Of a stretch of DNA of 64,000 nt, positions 26,304-36,092 are shown one piece after another (position 1 is the stretch's first letter; each line of letters starts with the position of its first letter). The position numbers were made by a program, and so were the translations under genes. This stretch comes from Speluncibacter jeojiensis (GTDB taxonomy: Bacteria > Actinomycetota > Actinomycetes > Mycobacteriales > Mycobacteriaceae), in the NCBI RefSeq assembly GCF_029589495.1, contig NZ_JAAIVF010000001.1, positions 186,001-250,000 on the forward strand, read 5' to 3'. The notes under the pieces were generated by a model that saw only the letters and a list, made by a program, of their open reading frames with translations, made no database searches and was not told the origin of the DNA.

Positions 26304-27242
26304 CTACCGACCCACCGCCGCCCACGATTCGACCATCCCCCGCGCGATCGAGACCGAACCCGGCAGCAGCAGTTTCGCATCCGCCCGGGTGGACCAGTCT
26401 CCCGCCTCGAGCGCCTCGCGGACCTCGGCGCGGGTGAACCATTGCGCCTCGGCGATCTCGCCGTCGGCGAAGACGAACTCCTGTGCGGGGTCGGCCTTCG
26501 CGTGGAAGCCGAGCATGATCGAGCGCGGGAACGGCCACGGCTGGCTGCCCAGATAGTGCACATCGTGCACCAGCACACCGACCTCCTCGGCGATCTCACG
26601 GGCCACGCAGGCCTCCAACGATTCGCCGGCCTCGACGAACCCGGCCAGCACCGAGTACATCCGCTCCGGCCACACCGGTTGGCGGGCAAGCAGAATCCGG
26701 TCCGCTCCGTCGTGCACCAGGCAGATGATCGCCGGGTCGGTACGCGGATACTCCTCGCGCTCGCAGCTCTCACAGATGCGCACCCATCCGGCCTGCACGG
26801 GCTTCGTCGCCGCGCCGTCACGCGAGCAGAAGCGGGCGTTCGTATGCCAGCTGAGCACCGCCAGCGCGGTCACGTACTGACCGGCCTCGGTCGATCCCAG
26901 CAGCGCGCCGCACGATCGCAGGTCGCCGAGTTCGACCGTCCCGTCCGACTCCCCCGGCACCACCCGTTCGTCGAAACCCGTGTCCCGAACCGCCCACACG
27001 TGCAAGCCCGCGTCGACGCCGAGCAGCACCGCCTCCTGCGGGCGCTGCGGGAACAACTGCGCGGCCCGCTCGAGCAGCAGACGGTCGCCCTGCAACCGGA
27101 CCCGCCCGCGCGGACTGACCCGCAGCACCAGCGCATCCCCCCAGCCGGCGTCCAGCGCGTCTTCATCGGACCGGAGGGTCACCGGGCGGTCGAGTGCGCC
27201 CCGGGAGAGCAGCGGCTCCTGCAACAGTTCGAAGTCGGTCAC
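26304..27242 (-). CDS. nudC: NAD(+) diphosphatase, NudC-type Nudix hydrolase
   Basis: A 312-residue enzyme that splits NADH or NAD+ to nicotinamide mononucleotide and AMP, and decaps NAD-RNA in other bacteria. The Nudix box is complete (GFVEAGESLEACVAREIAEEVGV) and the NudC signature SQPWPFPRS follows. The zinc ribbon is incomplete: FCSRDG has Asp where the second Cys is usual, while the later pair C-E-S-C is kept. GTG 27242 overlaps the stop of the M16 gene as GTGA, so it is the third gene of a coupled operon after two M16 peptidases. Synteny matches M. tuberculosis Rv3199c. Confidence 0.94.
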   Translation of the reverse strand: MTDFELLQEPLLSRGALDRPVTLRSDEDALDAGWGDALVLRVSPRGRVRLQGDRLLLERAAQLFPQRPQEAVLLGVDAGLHVWAVRDTGFDERVVPGESDGTVELGDLRSCGALLGSTEAGQYVTALAVLSWHTNARFCSRDGAATKPVQAGWVRICESCEREEYPRTDPAIICLVHDGADRILLARQPVWPERMYSVLAGFVEAGESLEACVAREIAEEVGVLVHDVHYLGSQPWPFPRSIMLGFHAKADPAQEFVFADGEIAEAQWFTRAEVREALEAGDWSTRADAKLLLPGSVSIARGMVESWAAVGR

Positions 27243-28570
27243 GACACCACACCTACCACGGACTGCAGCGAATCGGTCAGCGACGCCGCGTCGCCCTGAA
27301 CGATTCCGGTGAACCGGTGGGCGCCGAAGAGCGCAGCGGCCGCCGCACCGACCTCGTCGACGGTCACCGTCGCCAGCGCCCGCGGGTGCTCGGTGAGCCA
27401 CTCCAGGCCCAGGCCGACCGTCTGCATCCCGGCGACCGTGCCGGCCAGCCCGGACTGCGAGGACAGCGAGATGCTCAACGCGCCGATCGCATACTGGCGT
27501 GCTGCGTCCACCTCGGCTGCCGTCGGTGGCGTGGTCACCATGCGGGACAGTTCGTAGACGGTCTCGAGCACGGCCGCCGCGGTGGTCTCGCGCGCGGTGT
27601 CGAGCGCGACCAGCAGCATGTCGCCGGCGATACCCGAGTCCAGCAGCGACGAAGCCCCGTAGGTGTATCCCTTGTCTTCACGGACGTTCTCGACCAGCCG
27701 CGACGAGAAGTAGCCGCCGAACACCAGATTCGCGATCTTCGCCGCCGGATACGACGGGTCCGACCGTGCCACCGAGTTGCCGACCAACCGGATCTGCGAC
27801 TGGACCCCGCGCGGCCGATCGACCAGTTGCAGCGGCGACGGCCGGACCGGCTCGAACCGCTCCAGGACCGCCGCGGGCCGCGGACAGGTCCATCCGGCGA
27901 GCGCCGCACCGACCGCGTCGATCGCGGTGTCCGGGTCCAGGTCGCCGACCAGCGTCAGCACCGATCCGCGCGGCGACACCCCGGCCCGGTGCAGCGCGCG
28001 CACCTCCTCGACGCCCAGCGCGGCCACATCCTTGGCCAGCGGCACCTCGAAGGTCACCGGGTGTGCGCCGAACGCCTTAGCCAGCAACGCTTCCCGCGCT
28101 CGGACACCGGGGCGCGCGCGGAACACCCGTAGCCGCTCGGCCAACCGGTCCCGCTCGCCGTCGAACTCGCCGACGGGATACGCGGCGTGCTCGAGCACGT
28201 CGTCGAGCAGGTCGAGCAGAGTCGGAAGATGCTCGGCCGGAGCCGATCCCGCGAAGGTGAGGAAGTCCGGTCCGGCCGCCGCGCCCAGCGCCGCACCGGC
28301 CACGGCGAGGTCGGTGTCCAGATCGAGCCGGGTGCGCGAGCGTGTCCCCGTCATCAGGCACGACGAGAGCAGGTCTGCGCGGGCGGCGTGCCGCCGGTCC
28401 GGCCCGGCGAACGGCACCGTCATCCGCAGCTCGACCATCGGGACGGTCGGCATGCGCACGGCCACCACCCGCAGGCCGTTCGCCGACACCGACGTCGCCG
28501 ATGCGATCGGCACCTCGACGGGCGCGGCGGTCAGCTCCGGCAGCCGACGGGGCCGGTCGTGGTCCGTCAC
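27239..28570 (-). CDS. M16-family peptidase-like protein lacking the zinc motif
   Basis: A 443-residue M16 (insulinase/processing peptidase) family protein. The expected H-x-x-E-H position is occupied by ARADLLSSCLMTGT, so it cannot bind zinc. The R/Y region of the C-terminal domain is kept (VREDKGYTYGASS, with SSRLVENVREDKGYTY). In paired bacterial M16 systems one subunit is catalytic and the other supplies substrate-binding residues of this kind. It overlaps both neighbours by four bases (GTGA), which fits a fixed-stoichiometry complex with the catalytic subunit upstream. GTG 28570 is preceded by AGGAG. Confidence 0.9.
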   Translation of the reverse strand: MTDHDRPRRLPELTAAPVEVPIASATSVSANGLRVVAVRMPTVPMVELRMTVPFAGPDRRHAARADLLSSCLMTGTRSRTRLDLDTDLAVAGAALGAAAGPDFLTFAGSAPAEHLPTLLDLLDDVLEHAAYPVGEFDGERDRLAERLRVFRARPGVRAREALLAKAFGAHPVTFEVPLAKDVAALGVEEVRALHRAGVSPRGSVLTLVGDLDPDTAIDAVGAALAGWTCPRPAAVLERFEPVRPSPLQLVDRPRGVQSQIRLVGNSVARSDPSYPAAKIANLVFGGYFSSRLVENVREDKGYTYGASSLLDSGIAGDMLLVALDTARETTAAAVLETVYELSRMVTTPPTAAEVDAARQYAIGALSISLSSQSGLAGTVAGMQTVGLGLEWLTEHPRALATVTVDEVGAAAAALFGAHRFTGIVQGDAASLTDSLQSVVGVVS

Positions 28571-29856
28571 GAGCACTCCTGTTCCACGGTGACCTCCAGT
28601 ACTGCTCTCGACTGCCCCCGCACGGCCGCGGCCGCCTGCGCCACCTGCTCCGGGTCGACCGCGGCGACGAGGTCGGCGAGCTGCCACGTCATCTCCGGCA
28701 CTCCGAACAGCAGTTCCGCCGAACCGAGTTCGAGGGTGCGGGCGGTCAGCCGATCGCTGTGCCGCAGCGTGTCGGCGCGCCAGCGCGCCACCACCCCGGC
28801 CAGCTCGCGTTCCTTCGGCCCGGCGGCGGCCAACTCGTCGAGTTCGGCGTCGATCGCCGCGAGCACCCGATCCGTGCCGACCGTGTCCGGGTGGACGGCG
28901 GTGAGCAGCAGCGGCTCGGGGTCCCGGGAGTCGAGCGGCGTGCCGAACAGCCCCGGGCCCACGGTGATGTCGGTGACGATGCCGTCGCGCTGGACCGGAC
29001 CGCGCTGCAGCCGCGCCGAGTCGCCGTCGGCCAGCACCGCCGCCAGCACCACGTGCGCGACATACCCGGTCAGATCGGTCGCGGCGTCGGGCATCCGGTA
29101 GCCGACCGCGACCGCCGGCAACTCCGCGTACGGATCATGATGTGTACCACGGCGTTCGGCGCGCAGACCGGGCTCGGCGAAGGACCGGCGCGGCGGCGCC
29201 GGGCGAGGTTCGATGTCGCCGAAGTGCCGGTGCACCAGTTCCTCCACGCGGTCGGGGTCCGCATTGCCGGCGATCGTGAGGACCGCGTTCGCGGGGGCGT
29301 AGAAGGTGGCGAAGAAATCCTCGCAGTCCGCGACGGTCGCGTCGTCGAGGTGCGCGAAGTCGCCGTACCCGTTGTGCGCGTTGGCGAAGGTGTCGAACAG
29401 CAGCGGCGGGACCAGGATCCACGGCAGCCCGCCGTACGGACGACCCACCACGTTGAGCCGGATCTCCTCCTTGACGACCTCCACCTGATTGGCGAGGTTC
29501 TCGGCGGTGATCCGCGGTGCGCGCATCCGGTCCGCCTCGAGGAACAGCGCACGCTCGAGAGCGGCGGCCGGCAGCACCTCGTAATAGTCGGTGTAATCGG
29601 GTCGGGTCGACCCGTTGAACGAGCCGCCGGAGGACTGCACGACGCGCGCGTGCTCGAGCTTCGGCAGCGACGCCGATCCCTGGAACATCAGGTGCTCGAA
29701 CAGGTGCGCAAAACCCGTGCGCCCCTCGGGTTCGGACCGGAAGCCGACGTCGTAGTGGACGGCGACCGCCACCGCCGGTGTGTTCCGGTCGGGCGCGATG
29801 AGCACCCGCAGCCCGTTTCCCAGGGTGAGTCGGCGGTAGCGCGGAGCGAAGGCCAC
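28567..29856 (-). CDS. M16-family zinc metallopeptidase, catalytic subunit
   Basis: A 429-residue peptidase. The inverted zinc motif is H51-L-F-E54-H55, and the third ligand lies in the EE pair at 130-131 (VVKEEIRLN), the expected ~76 residues downstream. The glycine-rich linker and the second domain follow. It should degrade small peptides inside a clamshell formed with the zinc-less partner encoded next. There is no signal peptide, so it is cytoplasmic. The peptide substrate is unknown. Confidence 0.92.
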   Translation of the reverse strand: MAFAPRYRRLTLGNGLRVLIAPDRNTPAVAVAVHYDVGFRSEPEGRTGFAHLFEHLMFQGSASLPKLEHARVVQSSGGSFNGSTRPDYTDYYEVLPAAALERALFLEADRMRAPRITAENLANQVEVVKEEIRLNVVGRPYGGLPWILVPPLLFDTFANAHNGYGDFAHLDDATVADCEDFFATFYAPANAVLTIAGNADPDRVEELVHRHFGDIEPRPAPPRRSFAEPGLRAERRGTHHDPYAELPAVAVGYRMPDAATDLTGYVAHVVLAAVLADGDSARLQRGPVQRDGIVTDITVGPGLFGTPLDSRDPEPLLLTAVHPDTVGTDRVLAAIDAELDELAAAGPKERELAGVVARWRADTLRHSDRLTARTLELGSAELLFGVPEMTWQLADLVAAVDPEQVAQAAAAVRGQSRAVLEVTVEQECS

Positions 29857-29895
29857 GCCCCAGCCTATCGACCCGTGGCCGTCGCGACGGCCACG

Positions 29896-30957
29896 TCAGA
29901 CCTTGCGGATGTACAGCAACCGGTCGGCCGGTTCGAGTGCGTCGACCTCGGCGGTGCCGGCGCGTAGCAAGCGGTCGCCGCGCACCACCGCCAGCACGAT
30001 GTCCGACAGGTGCCGCGGCGAGCCGCCGACCTCGGTGGGCTCGACGTCACGCTCGGCGATGGCGAACCCGGCCTCCGGGGTGAGCAGGTCCTCGATCATC
30101 TCGACGACGGCCGGGGTCGCGGTGGCGACGCCCAGCAGCCGGCCGGTGGTCTCCGACGACACGACCACCGAGTCCGCCCCGGACTGCTTGAGCAGGTGCA
30201 TGTATTCGGACTCGCGAACCGAGGCGACGATCTTGGCCTTGGGCGCGACCTCCCGCGCGGTCAGGGTGACCAGCACCGCGGTGTCGTCGCGGTTGGCCGC
30301 GACGATGATCGCCGAGGCCCGCGGCGCACCGGCGAGCCGCAGCACGTCGGACTTCGCGCCGGAGCCGTTGACGGTGACCAGCCCGACGTGACTCGCCTTC
30401 TCCAGCACCGCGGGGTCGGTGTCGACAACGACGATCTCCGAGGCCGGGACGCCGTCGCCCATCAGCGCGTCGACGGCCGAGCGGCCCTTGGTGCCATAGC
30501 CGACGACGACCGTGTGATTACGCAACTTGCGCCTCCATCGCTGGATCTTGGCGGCCTGCCGGGACCGCTCGGTGAGCACCTCGATGGTGGTACCGACCAG
30601 CACGACCAGGAAGGCCATCCGAAGTGGGGTGATGATGAGAATGTTGACCAGCCGGGCGCTCTCCGAGACGGGCGAGATGTCGCCGAATCCGGTGGTCGTG
30701 ATCGACACCGTGGCGTGGTACATGCAGTCGAGCAGCGTCATCGGCTTGCCGGAGATGTCCTGGTAGCCGTCGCGCTGGAGGTAGACGATCAGTCCGCTGA
30801 GCACGACCAGCGCCACCGCGACGACGACGCGGAGGGTGATGGACCGCGACGGGCTCGAACGGCGCACCGGGACGCGTACGACGTTGACGAGGTCGTAGTC
30901 GGGCCGGTCGGTCAGTTCGTCGTCGAGCGCGATGCGGCTGCGCAACTTACCGGCCAT
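29896..30957 (-). CDS. Potassium channel protein with TrkA-N (RCK) domain
   Basis: A 353-residue channel subunit, homologous to Rv3200c. Two transmembrane helices (VVVAVALVVLSGLIVYL and ILIITPLRMAFLVVLVG) flank a pore loop with the selectivity filter TTTGFGD. A cytoplasmic RCK domain follows with VVVGYGTKGRSAVDALMGDG and the acidic end of strand 2 (VVVDTDPAVLEKA). A TrkA-C-like domain is at the C-terminus. It gates K+ in response to a nucleotide or ion ligand. ATG 30957 is preferred over a GTG at 30975, which has no ribosome site. It is divergent from the DoxX-like gene. Confidence 0.92.
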   Translation of the reverse strand: MAGKLRSRIALDDELTDRPDYDLVNVVRVPVRRSSPSRSITLRVVVAVALVVLSGLIVYLQRDGYQDISGKPMTLLDCMYHATVSITTTGFGDISPVSESARLVNILIITPLRMAFLVVLVGTTIEVLTERSRQAAKIQRWRRKLRNHTVVVGYGTKGRSAVDALMGDGVPASEIVVVDTDPAVLEKASHVGLVTVNGSGAKSDVLRLAGAPRASAIIVAANRDDTAVLVTLTAREVAPKAKIVASVRESEYMHLLKQSGADSVVVSSETTGRLLGVATATPAVVEMIEDLLTPEAGFAIAERDVEPTEVGGSPRHLSDIVLAVVRGDRLLRAGTAEVDALEPADRLLYIRKV

Positions 30958-31048
30958 CGGTGCACCCGGCCCCACATTCGCTGATGATCACAAGGCGGCA
31001 GCGTATCGAGATTCCGTCGCGGCCGCTGCGACTGGCAGGCTTGTCGGC

Positions 31049-31453
31049 ATGAACGCACCCCAGATCGTTGCCCGCACCGGCCGCGACCGCGCCACGCGCG
31101 CGGCGATTCGCCTGTCCGCGCTGCTGCTCGGCGCCGGCACCCTGCACCTGGTCGCCCCCGCACCGTTCGACTCGATCGTGCCGCGCGCACTGCCCGGCGA
31201 ACCGCGCCTGTGGACCCACGCATCAGGTGTCGCGGAACTCGCCGTCGGCACGGCACTGGCGGTCCCGCGCACCCGCCGGATCGGCGGGCTCGCCGCGGCG
31301 GCCCTGTTCGTCGCGGTGTTCCCGGCGAACGTCGCGATGGCCGCTCAGTGGTGGCGACGCCCGCTGCCGTACCGCGCGGTCGCGTTGGGACGGTTGCCGT
31401 TGCAGGTCCCGCTGGTGACCGAGGCGCTCAAGGTCGCGCGTACCGCGCGCTGA
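31049..31453 (+). CDS. DoxX-like small integral membrane protein
   Basis: A 134-residue protein with about four hydrophobic segments (LSALLLGAGTLHLVAP, GVAELAVGTALAV, GGLAAAALFVAVFPANVAMA and a shorter last one). The pattern GAGTLHLV...P...DSIVPRALP...WTHASGVAEL...FPANVAMA is that of a DoxX-like family. The specific role is unknown; relatives are tied to membrane redox complexes. ATG 31049 lies 91 bases from the divergent channel gene. Confidence 0.82.
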   Translation: MNAPQIVARTGRDRATRAAIRLSALLLGAGTLHLVAPAPFDSIVPRALPGEPRLWTHASGVAELAVGTALAVPRTRRIGGLAAAALFVAVFPANVAMAAQWWRRPLPYRAVALGRLPLQVPLVTEALKVARTAR

Positions 31454-31478
31454 CCGCCGTACCGCGCGCCGACGCGGA

Positions 31479-32621
31479 TCAACCGGCCGCGGTCACGACC
31501 TGCGCTTCGAGGCCCGCCTGTGTCGCGGCGTCGCGCAGCGCGTCCAGGCCGAACGCCTGGACCGGCCCCAGTGCGCCGACTCGGCGGTGCACGGTCTTCG
31601 GCCCGGTGTGCGCCTCGACGGCCGCCGCCCAGGCGAGCGACTGCGCCGTCAGCGGATACGGTCCCGGGCCCTCGAGGTCGAGCGCGGCCAGCACGGTCCC
31701 GCCGGTGTCGGTCACCCGTGCCGCGACGAGGCTGCGGCCCTGCGCCATCGCCTCGGCCGACGGGCCCTCGGAATCCGGACCGCCGGCGAGCAGCGTGCTG
31801 ATCCGGCCGGCAAGTGCCCGGCTGCCGGGGACCCCGGCGATCACCGGCCCCAGCACGGACAGCTTCGACACGATCTCGGTGGCCCACCCGAACCAGCCCT
31901 GATAGACGTCCAGCTCGGACAGGCTCGGCGCCAGCTCGGGCAACGTGAGGTGCTCGGCGGACCCGGTGGACAGCCCGACCCGGGTGTGTCCGCCGATCTC
32001 GAACTCGGCGGTACGCGCCGCCGGGCGGTCCTCACACACCCGGCCGCGGAAGGTGAACCCCGGCTCGAGTGCCGTCTCGGTCACCGCGGCCAGGCCCCGC
32101 GCACCGCTGGCCCGGCACACACCGTCGCAGAAGTAGCCGACCTCCAGCCGGAACGGGATGCCCACCTCGGCGGCCGACTCGAGCGCCCATGCCCCGGCCA
32201 GCTGACCGGGCACGTAGTCGTAGCCGAAACCGGGCATCAGCCGTGCGCCGCGCACCTGCGCCCGGCGGCCGAGCTTGTCGAAAACCCAGCGGATGTACCC
32301 GGGCTCCCAGCTGGAGTCCAGGTAGGACGCCCCGGCCTCGGCGGCGGCCTCCACCACCGGACGCCCCCGATCCGGAAACCTGCCGACGGTGCTGAGCACG
32401 ACGTCGTCGCCGCCGATAGTGCGGCGCAACGCGCCCACATCCGTCACGTCGAGCACCAGGGTCTCGAGTGGGCGGTCGGGTGCGAGTTTCTGCGCGGCGG
32501 CCGTCAACGCGTCCGCGTCGCGACCGACCAGGACCGGACGTTCGCCGGCCGCGACCAGCGCCGCCGCCGTCAGTGCGCCGGTGTGACCGGTGGCCCCGAT
32601 CTGCAGGATTCGTCGCGTCAT
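31479..32621 (-). CDS. Saccharopine-dehydrogenase-like NAD(P)-binding protein
   Basis: A 380-residue protein. The N-terminal Rossmann motif is QIGATGHTGALTAAALVAAGERPVLVGRD, followed by DVTDVGALRRTIGGDDVVLSTVGRF. The C-terminal half holds a hydrophobic segment and Ser-Gly stretches like those of trans-acting enoyl reductases and saccharopine dehydrogenase family members in mycobacteria. A role in lipid or polyketide reduction is possible but not shown. It is convergent with the DoxX gene and lies 9 bases from the adnB stop. Confidence 0.82.
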   Translation of the reverse strand: MTRRILQIGATGHTGALTAAALVAAGERPVLVGRDADALTAAAQKLAPDRPLETLVLDVTDVGALRRTIGGDDVVLSTVGRFPDRGRPVVEAAAEAGASYLDSSWEPGYIRWVFDKLGRRAQVRGARLMPGFGYDYVPGQLAGAWALESAAEVGIPFRLEVGYFCDGVCRASGARGLAAVTETALEPGFTFRGRVCEDRPAARTAEFEIGGHTRVGLSTGSAEHLTLPELAPSLSELDVYQGWFGWATEIVSKLSVLGPVIAGVPGSRALAGRISTLLAGGPDSEGPSAEAMAQGRSLVAARVTDTGGTVLAALDLEGPGPYPLTAQSLAWAAAVEAHTGPKTVHRRVGALGPVQAFGLDALRDAATQAGLEAQVVTAAG

Positions 32622-32630
32622 AGGGCGACC

Positions 32631-35600
32631 CTACTGGTGCCGGTCCGCGCCGGCGGACTCGATCAACCGGCCCAGTTCCTCGCGGTCGGGCAGGTCGTCG
32701 GGGGCGATGGTGCGGCCGGTGCGCACGTAGTGGAACGCCGCGCGGACGCTCGTCAACGGGACGGGCTCGTCGCCGCCGGCCAGCTCCGCCCAGGCCACCC
32801 GGTAGGCGGCCAGCTGGATCAGCACCGACCGCCGCTGTTCGGCGGTCGGCTCGCCGCCGGTCTTCCAGTCGACGACCGTCCACCCGCCGTCCGCGTCGCG
32901 GAACACCGCGTCGATGCGGCCGCGGATCACGGTTCCGGCGATCGAGGTCTCGAACGGGACCTCCACCTCGGCCGGGTTGCGCTGCGCCCAGGGCGAGCGC
33001 AGGAACGCCTCCTGCAGCTCGGCCAGGTCGGCCACGGGGCCGTTCTCGCTGTCCGCGGCCCCGGGCAGCTCGTCCAGGTCGAGCAGCCGCGTCGCCCCGA
33101 ATCGGCGCTCCACCCAGGCGTGGAACGCGGTTCCGCGGCGGGCGAACGGATTCGGCGGGTACGGCAGCGGCCGGCGCAGCCGCTGCGCGAGCAGGTCCGG
33201 GTCGGCGCGCAGTTCGACAAGCTGGCTCACCGAGAGCTGATGCGGCAGCGGTACCGCGAGTTGCGGCGCGAGGCGCTGTGCGCGTTCGGCCAGCAGCACT
33301 TCGACATCCCGGGACCAGCCCTCCGGATCGTCCACGTCCGGTTCGTCCTCGGCAGGTTCGCCGTCCTCGTCGGCTTCCGCCGAGGTCGTGGCGGCTTTCG
33401 TAGCGGAGGCCGCGGCGGTGGTGGTGGTGCTCGCGAATTCCGCCACCGCGTGCCGCACGAGTTCGGCGCCGTCCTCGACGTCACGCTGCCGCGCACCCAG
33501 CGGCTGCACGGGAGGCCAGGGCGCCGCACGCTTCTCCTGGCTCAACGGATTGTGTTCGGCCTCCGGGTGTTCGGGCGTCGGCGCCCACTCCTGCACCTCG
33601 CCGACGCCTGCCTCGATGCGTTCCCTGAGCTCGAGCAGGAACCCGGACGGCCCCTTGGCTTTACCCTCGTCCGGCCAGTGGTGCCCGGAAACCAGCAGCA
33701 CCCGCTCGGTGCGGGTGAGCGCCACGTAGAGCAGCCGGCGGTCTTCGTCGAGCCGACGCGCGGCCAGCGCCTTCTTGTGCCGCTCGATCGCCTCCTCGAG
33801 GTCCTTGCGGGTGTTCACCCCGTCCAGATCGAGCAACGGGAACCCCTCGACCGCAACGTGGTTCGCACCCGGATCGGATCCGTCGGGTGGTACCGCGGCG
33901 TCGCCGCGCAGCCGCGGCGGCAGTTCGGTGACGTCGCCGAGCCACGTGCTCGACGCCCGGTCCGACGGGAAGACGCCGTCCACGATGTGCGGAACGGCCA
34001 CCACCTGCCATTCCAGGCCCTTGGCCTTGTGCGCGGTGAGCACCTGCACCCGCTCCGGGTGCACGGCCACCTCGGCACTGTCGAAGCCGTCCTCGATCGA
34101 CTCGGCCGCGGCCAGATACGCCAGCATTCCGGTGAGCGTCGCGTTCGGCAGGCTCGCATAGCCGGCCACCACGTCGGCGAACGCATCGAGATGTTCACGA
34201 CCGGCCACCGAACCCGCGCCGGCCGGCTCGTCCGGGCGACGGGCCACCGACTCGATGCCGATGCGTAGCGTGCGCTCGACCTCGGCGACCAGTTCGGTCA
34301 GCGGCTGGCCGAGACGTTCGCGTAGCGAGGCCAGCTCGCGGCGGATCTGGGTGATGCGGTGGTAGCCGGCGGCCGAATACGCTTCGGCCGGACCGGGATC
34401 GGCGATCGCATCGGCCAGCCCCGCCTGGTCGGCGTGCTCTCCGGGCAGCGCCGCCGCGAGCCCGCGGTCCAGCGTCTCGGCGTCGTCGAGCACACCGGCC
34501 TCGGCGAAGGCGGTGCGGATGGCCAGGGCCCGCGCCCGCGACGCCAGTACCGCCAGGTCGGCAGCGCCGATCCGCCAGCGCGCGCCGGTGAGGATGCGCA
34601 TCGCCGCGCTGCCGGCGAGGGGATCGGCGATCAGTCGCAGCATGGCAACCACGTCACGGACCTCGGGTTCGTCGAGCAGACCGCCGAGCCCGACCACCTC
34701 GACCGGCAGACCCTGCTCGCGCAGCGCCTCCGCGAGCGGCGCGGAATCGGCGTTGCGCCGCACCAGGACCGCCGCGCTGGGCACGGCCTTCCCCTCGGCG
34801 CGGGCGGCGGCATAGGTCTGCGCGATCTGCTCGGCCACCCAGCGACGTTCGGCGCCCACGTCGGGCAGCAACGCCGCCCGGATGTCACCCGCCACGGCCC
34901 CTGGACGCGCGTTGAGCGTGCCCACCTTCGCCCCGCGGGCGCGCAGCGACTCGGAGACCGCGTTGGCCAGCGTCAGCGCCTCTGGCGGATTACGCCAGCT
35001 GGTGAGCATCTCCAGGCGCGGCGCGGGGGTGCCGTCGGGCCGCGGGAAGTCCTCGACGACCTTGTCGAGGTTCACCGCGGAGGCACCGCGCCAGCCGTAG
35101 ATGGACTGGATGGGGTCGCCTACCGCGGTCAGCGCCAGCGTGTGCCCGGGGCTGCCGGTGCCGGAACCGTCGACGCCCACACCGAACAGGCTCGCGAGCA
35201 GCACCCGCTGCGCATTACCGGTGTCCTGGTACTCGTCGAGCAGAACCGCGCGGAACCGCTCCCGCTCGGCCCCGCCCACCTCCTCGCGGTGCCGGTCGGC
35301 GACCTGCGCCGCCAGCGACATCTGGCTGCCGAAGTCCAGCAGCCCCTCGCGAAGGAGCGTGTCGCGCAACGCGATCACCAGCGGCAGCAGCGCCACCCGG
35401 CGCTGCTGGGCGTCGACGACCGAGAGGAGCTTCTGGTTGGGGGCGCCCTTCTTCCCCGGACCCGGCGGCAGGTTGTGCACCAGGTGCTCGAGCTCCCGGT
35501 ACGTCTCGTCGAGCCGGTCGAGGTCGACAAGGTGCTCGGCCAGCTGCCCGTACAGCCCGAGCACCGCCTCGGTGATCGTGGCCGGGCTCTTGTCGGTCTC

Positions 35601-36092
35601 GAGGTCCCGGTCCCAGCCGCTGACCACCCGGTAGGCCAGCTGCCAGAGCTCGGTCTCGCCGAGCAGCCGGGCACCCGGCTCGATCGGCAGCAACAGCCCG
35701 TATTCGGTGAGCAGCCGCCCCGCATACGAGTGATAGGTGCTGATCTCCGGCTCGCCCGCGGCGAGGATCTCACGCAACTCCGCCCCGGCGCCGATCCCGC
35801 TCAGCGCATCCGGCGCCTTGAGCCGGTTCAGGCTCCCCCGGATCTTCTTGCTCAGCTGCTGCGCGGCCTTGCGGGTGAACGTCAGGCCCAGCACCTGCTC
35901 CGGCCGGGCATGCCCGTTGGCGACCAGCCACACCACCCGGGCCGCCATCGTGGTGGTCTTGCCGGCCCCGGCGCCGGCCACCACCAACGCGGGGCACGTC
36001 GGATCGGCCTCGATCACCGCGGCCTGCTCCGGCGTGGGCTCGTTGTCGCCCAGCGCCTTCGCCAGTACCGATGCGCTCACCACCGCGTTCAT
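32631..36092 (-). CDS. adnB: AdnB subunit of the AdnAB helicase-nuclease
   Basis: A 1153-residue motor-nuclease. Walker A is VVAGAGAGKTTTMAARV near residue 45, motif II is VLLDEYQDTGN, motif III is GDPIQSIYGWRGA and motif VI is LLYVALTRTERVLLV. After an acidic Ala/Thr-rich linker comes a C-terminal PD-(D/E)xK nuclease: RGTAFHAWVE, IRGRIDAVFRDADGGWTVVDWKTG, and QLAAYRVAW. AdnAB resects double-strand breaks for recombination, in place of RecBCD. ATG 36092 overlaps the adnA stop as ATGA, a coupling seen throughout mycobacteria. The open frame extends further, but into adnA. Confidence 0.94.
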   Translation of the reverse strand: MNAVVSASVLAKALGDNEPTPEQAAVIEADPTCPALVVAGAGAGKTTTMAARVVWLVANGHARPEQVLGLTFTRKAAQQLSKKIRGSLNRLKAPDALSGIGAGAELREILAAGEPEISTYHSYAGRLLTEYGLLLPIEPGARLLGETELWQLAYRVVSGWDRDLETDKSPATITEAVLGLYGQLAEHLVDLDRLDETYRELEHLVHNLPPGPGKKGAPNQKLLSVVDAQQRRVALLPLVIALRDTLLREGLLDFGSQMSLAAQVADRHREEVGGAERERFRAVLLDEYQDTGNAQRVLLASLFGVGVDGSGTGSPGHTLALTAVGDPIQSIYGWRGASAVNLDKVVEDFPRPDGTPAPRLEMLTSWRNPPEALTLANAVSESLRARGAKVGTLNARPGAVAGDIRAALLPDVGAERRWVAEQIAQTYAAARAEGKAVPSAAVLVRRNADSAPLAEALREQGLPVEVVGLGGLLDEPEVRDVVAMLRLIADPLAGSAAMRILTGARWRIGAADLAVLASRARALAIRTAFAEAGVLDDAETLDRGLAAALPGEHADQAGLADAIADPGPAEAYSAAGYHRITQIRRELASLRERLGQPLTELVAEVERTLRIGIESVARRPDEPAGAGSVAGREHLDAFADVVAGYASLPNATLTGMLAYLAAAESIEDGFDSAEVAVHPERVQVLTAHKAKGLEWQVVAVPHIVDGVFPSDRASSTWLGDVTELPPRLRGDAAVPPDGSDPGANHVAVEGFPLLDLDGVNTRKDLEEAIERHKKALAARRLDEDRRLLYVALTRTERVLLVSGHHWPDEGKAKGPSGFLLELRERIEAGVGEVQEWAPTPEHPEAEHNPLSQEKRAAPWPPVQPLGARQRDVEDGAELVRHAVAEFASTTTTAAASATKAATTSAEADEDGEPAEDEPDVDDPEGWSRDVEVLLAERAQRLAPQLAVPLPHQLSVSQLVELRADPDLLAQRLRRPLPYPPNPFARRGTAFHAWVERRFGATRLLDLDELPGAADSENGPVADLAELQEAFLRSPWAQRNPAEVEVPFETSIAGTVIRGRIDAVFRDADGGWTVVDWKTGGEPTAEQRRSVLIQLAAYRVAWAELAGGDEPVPLTSVRAAFHYVRTGRTIAPDDLPDREELGRLIESAGADRHQ

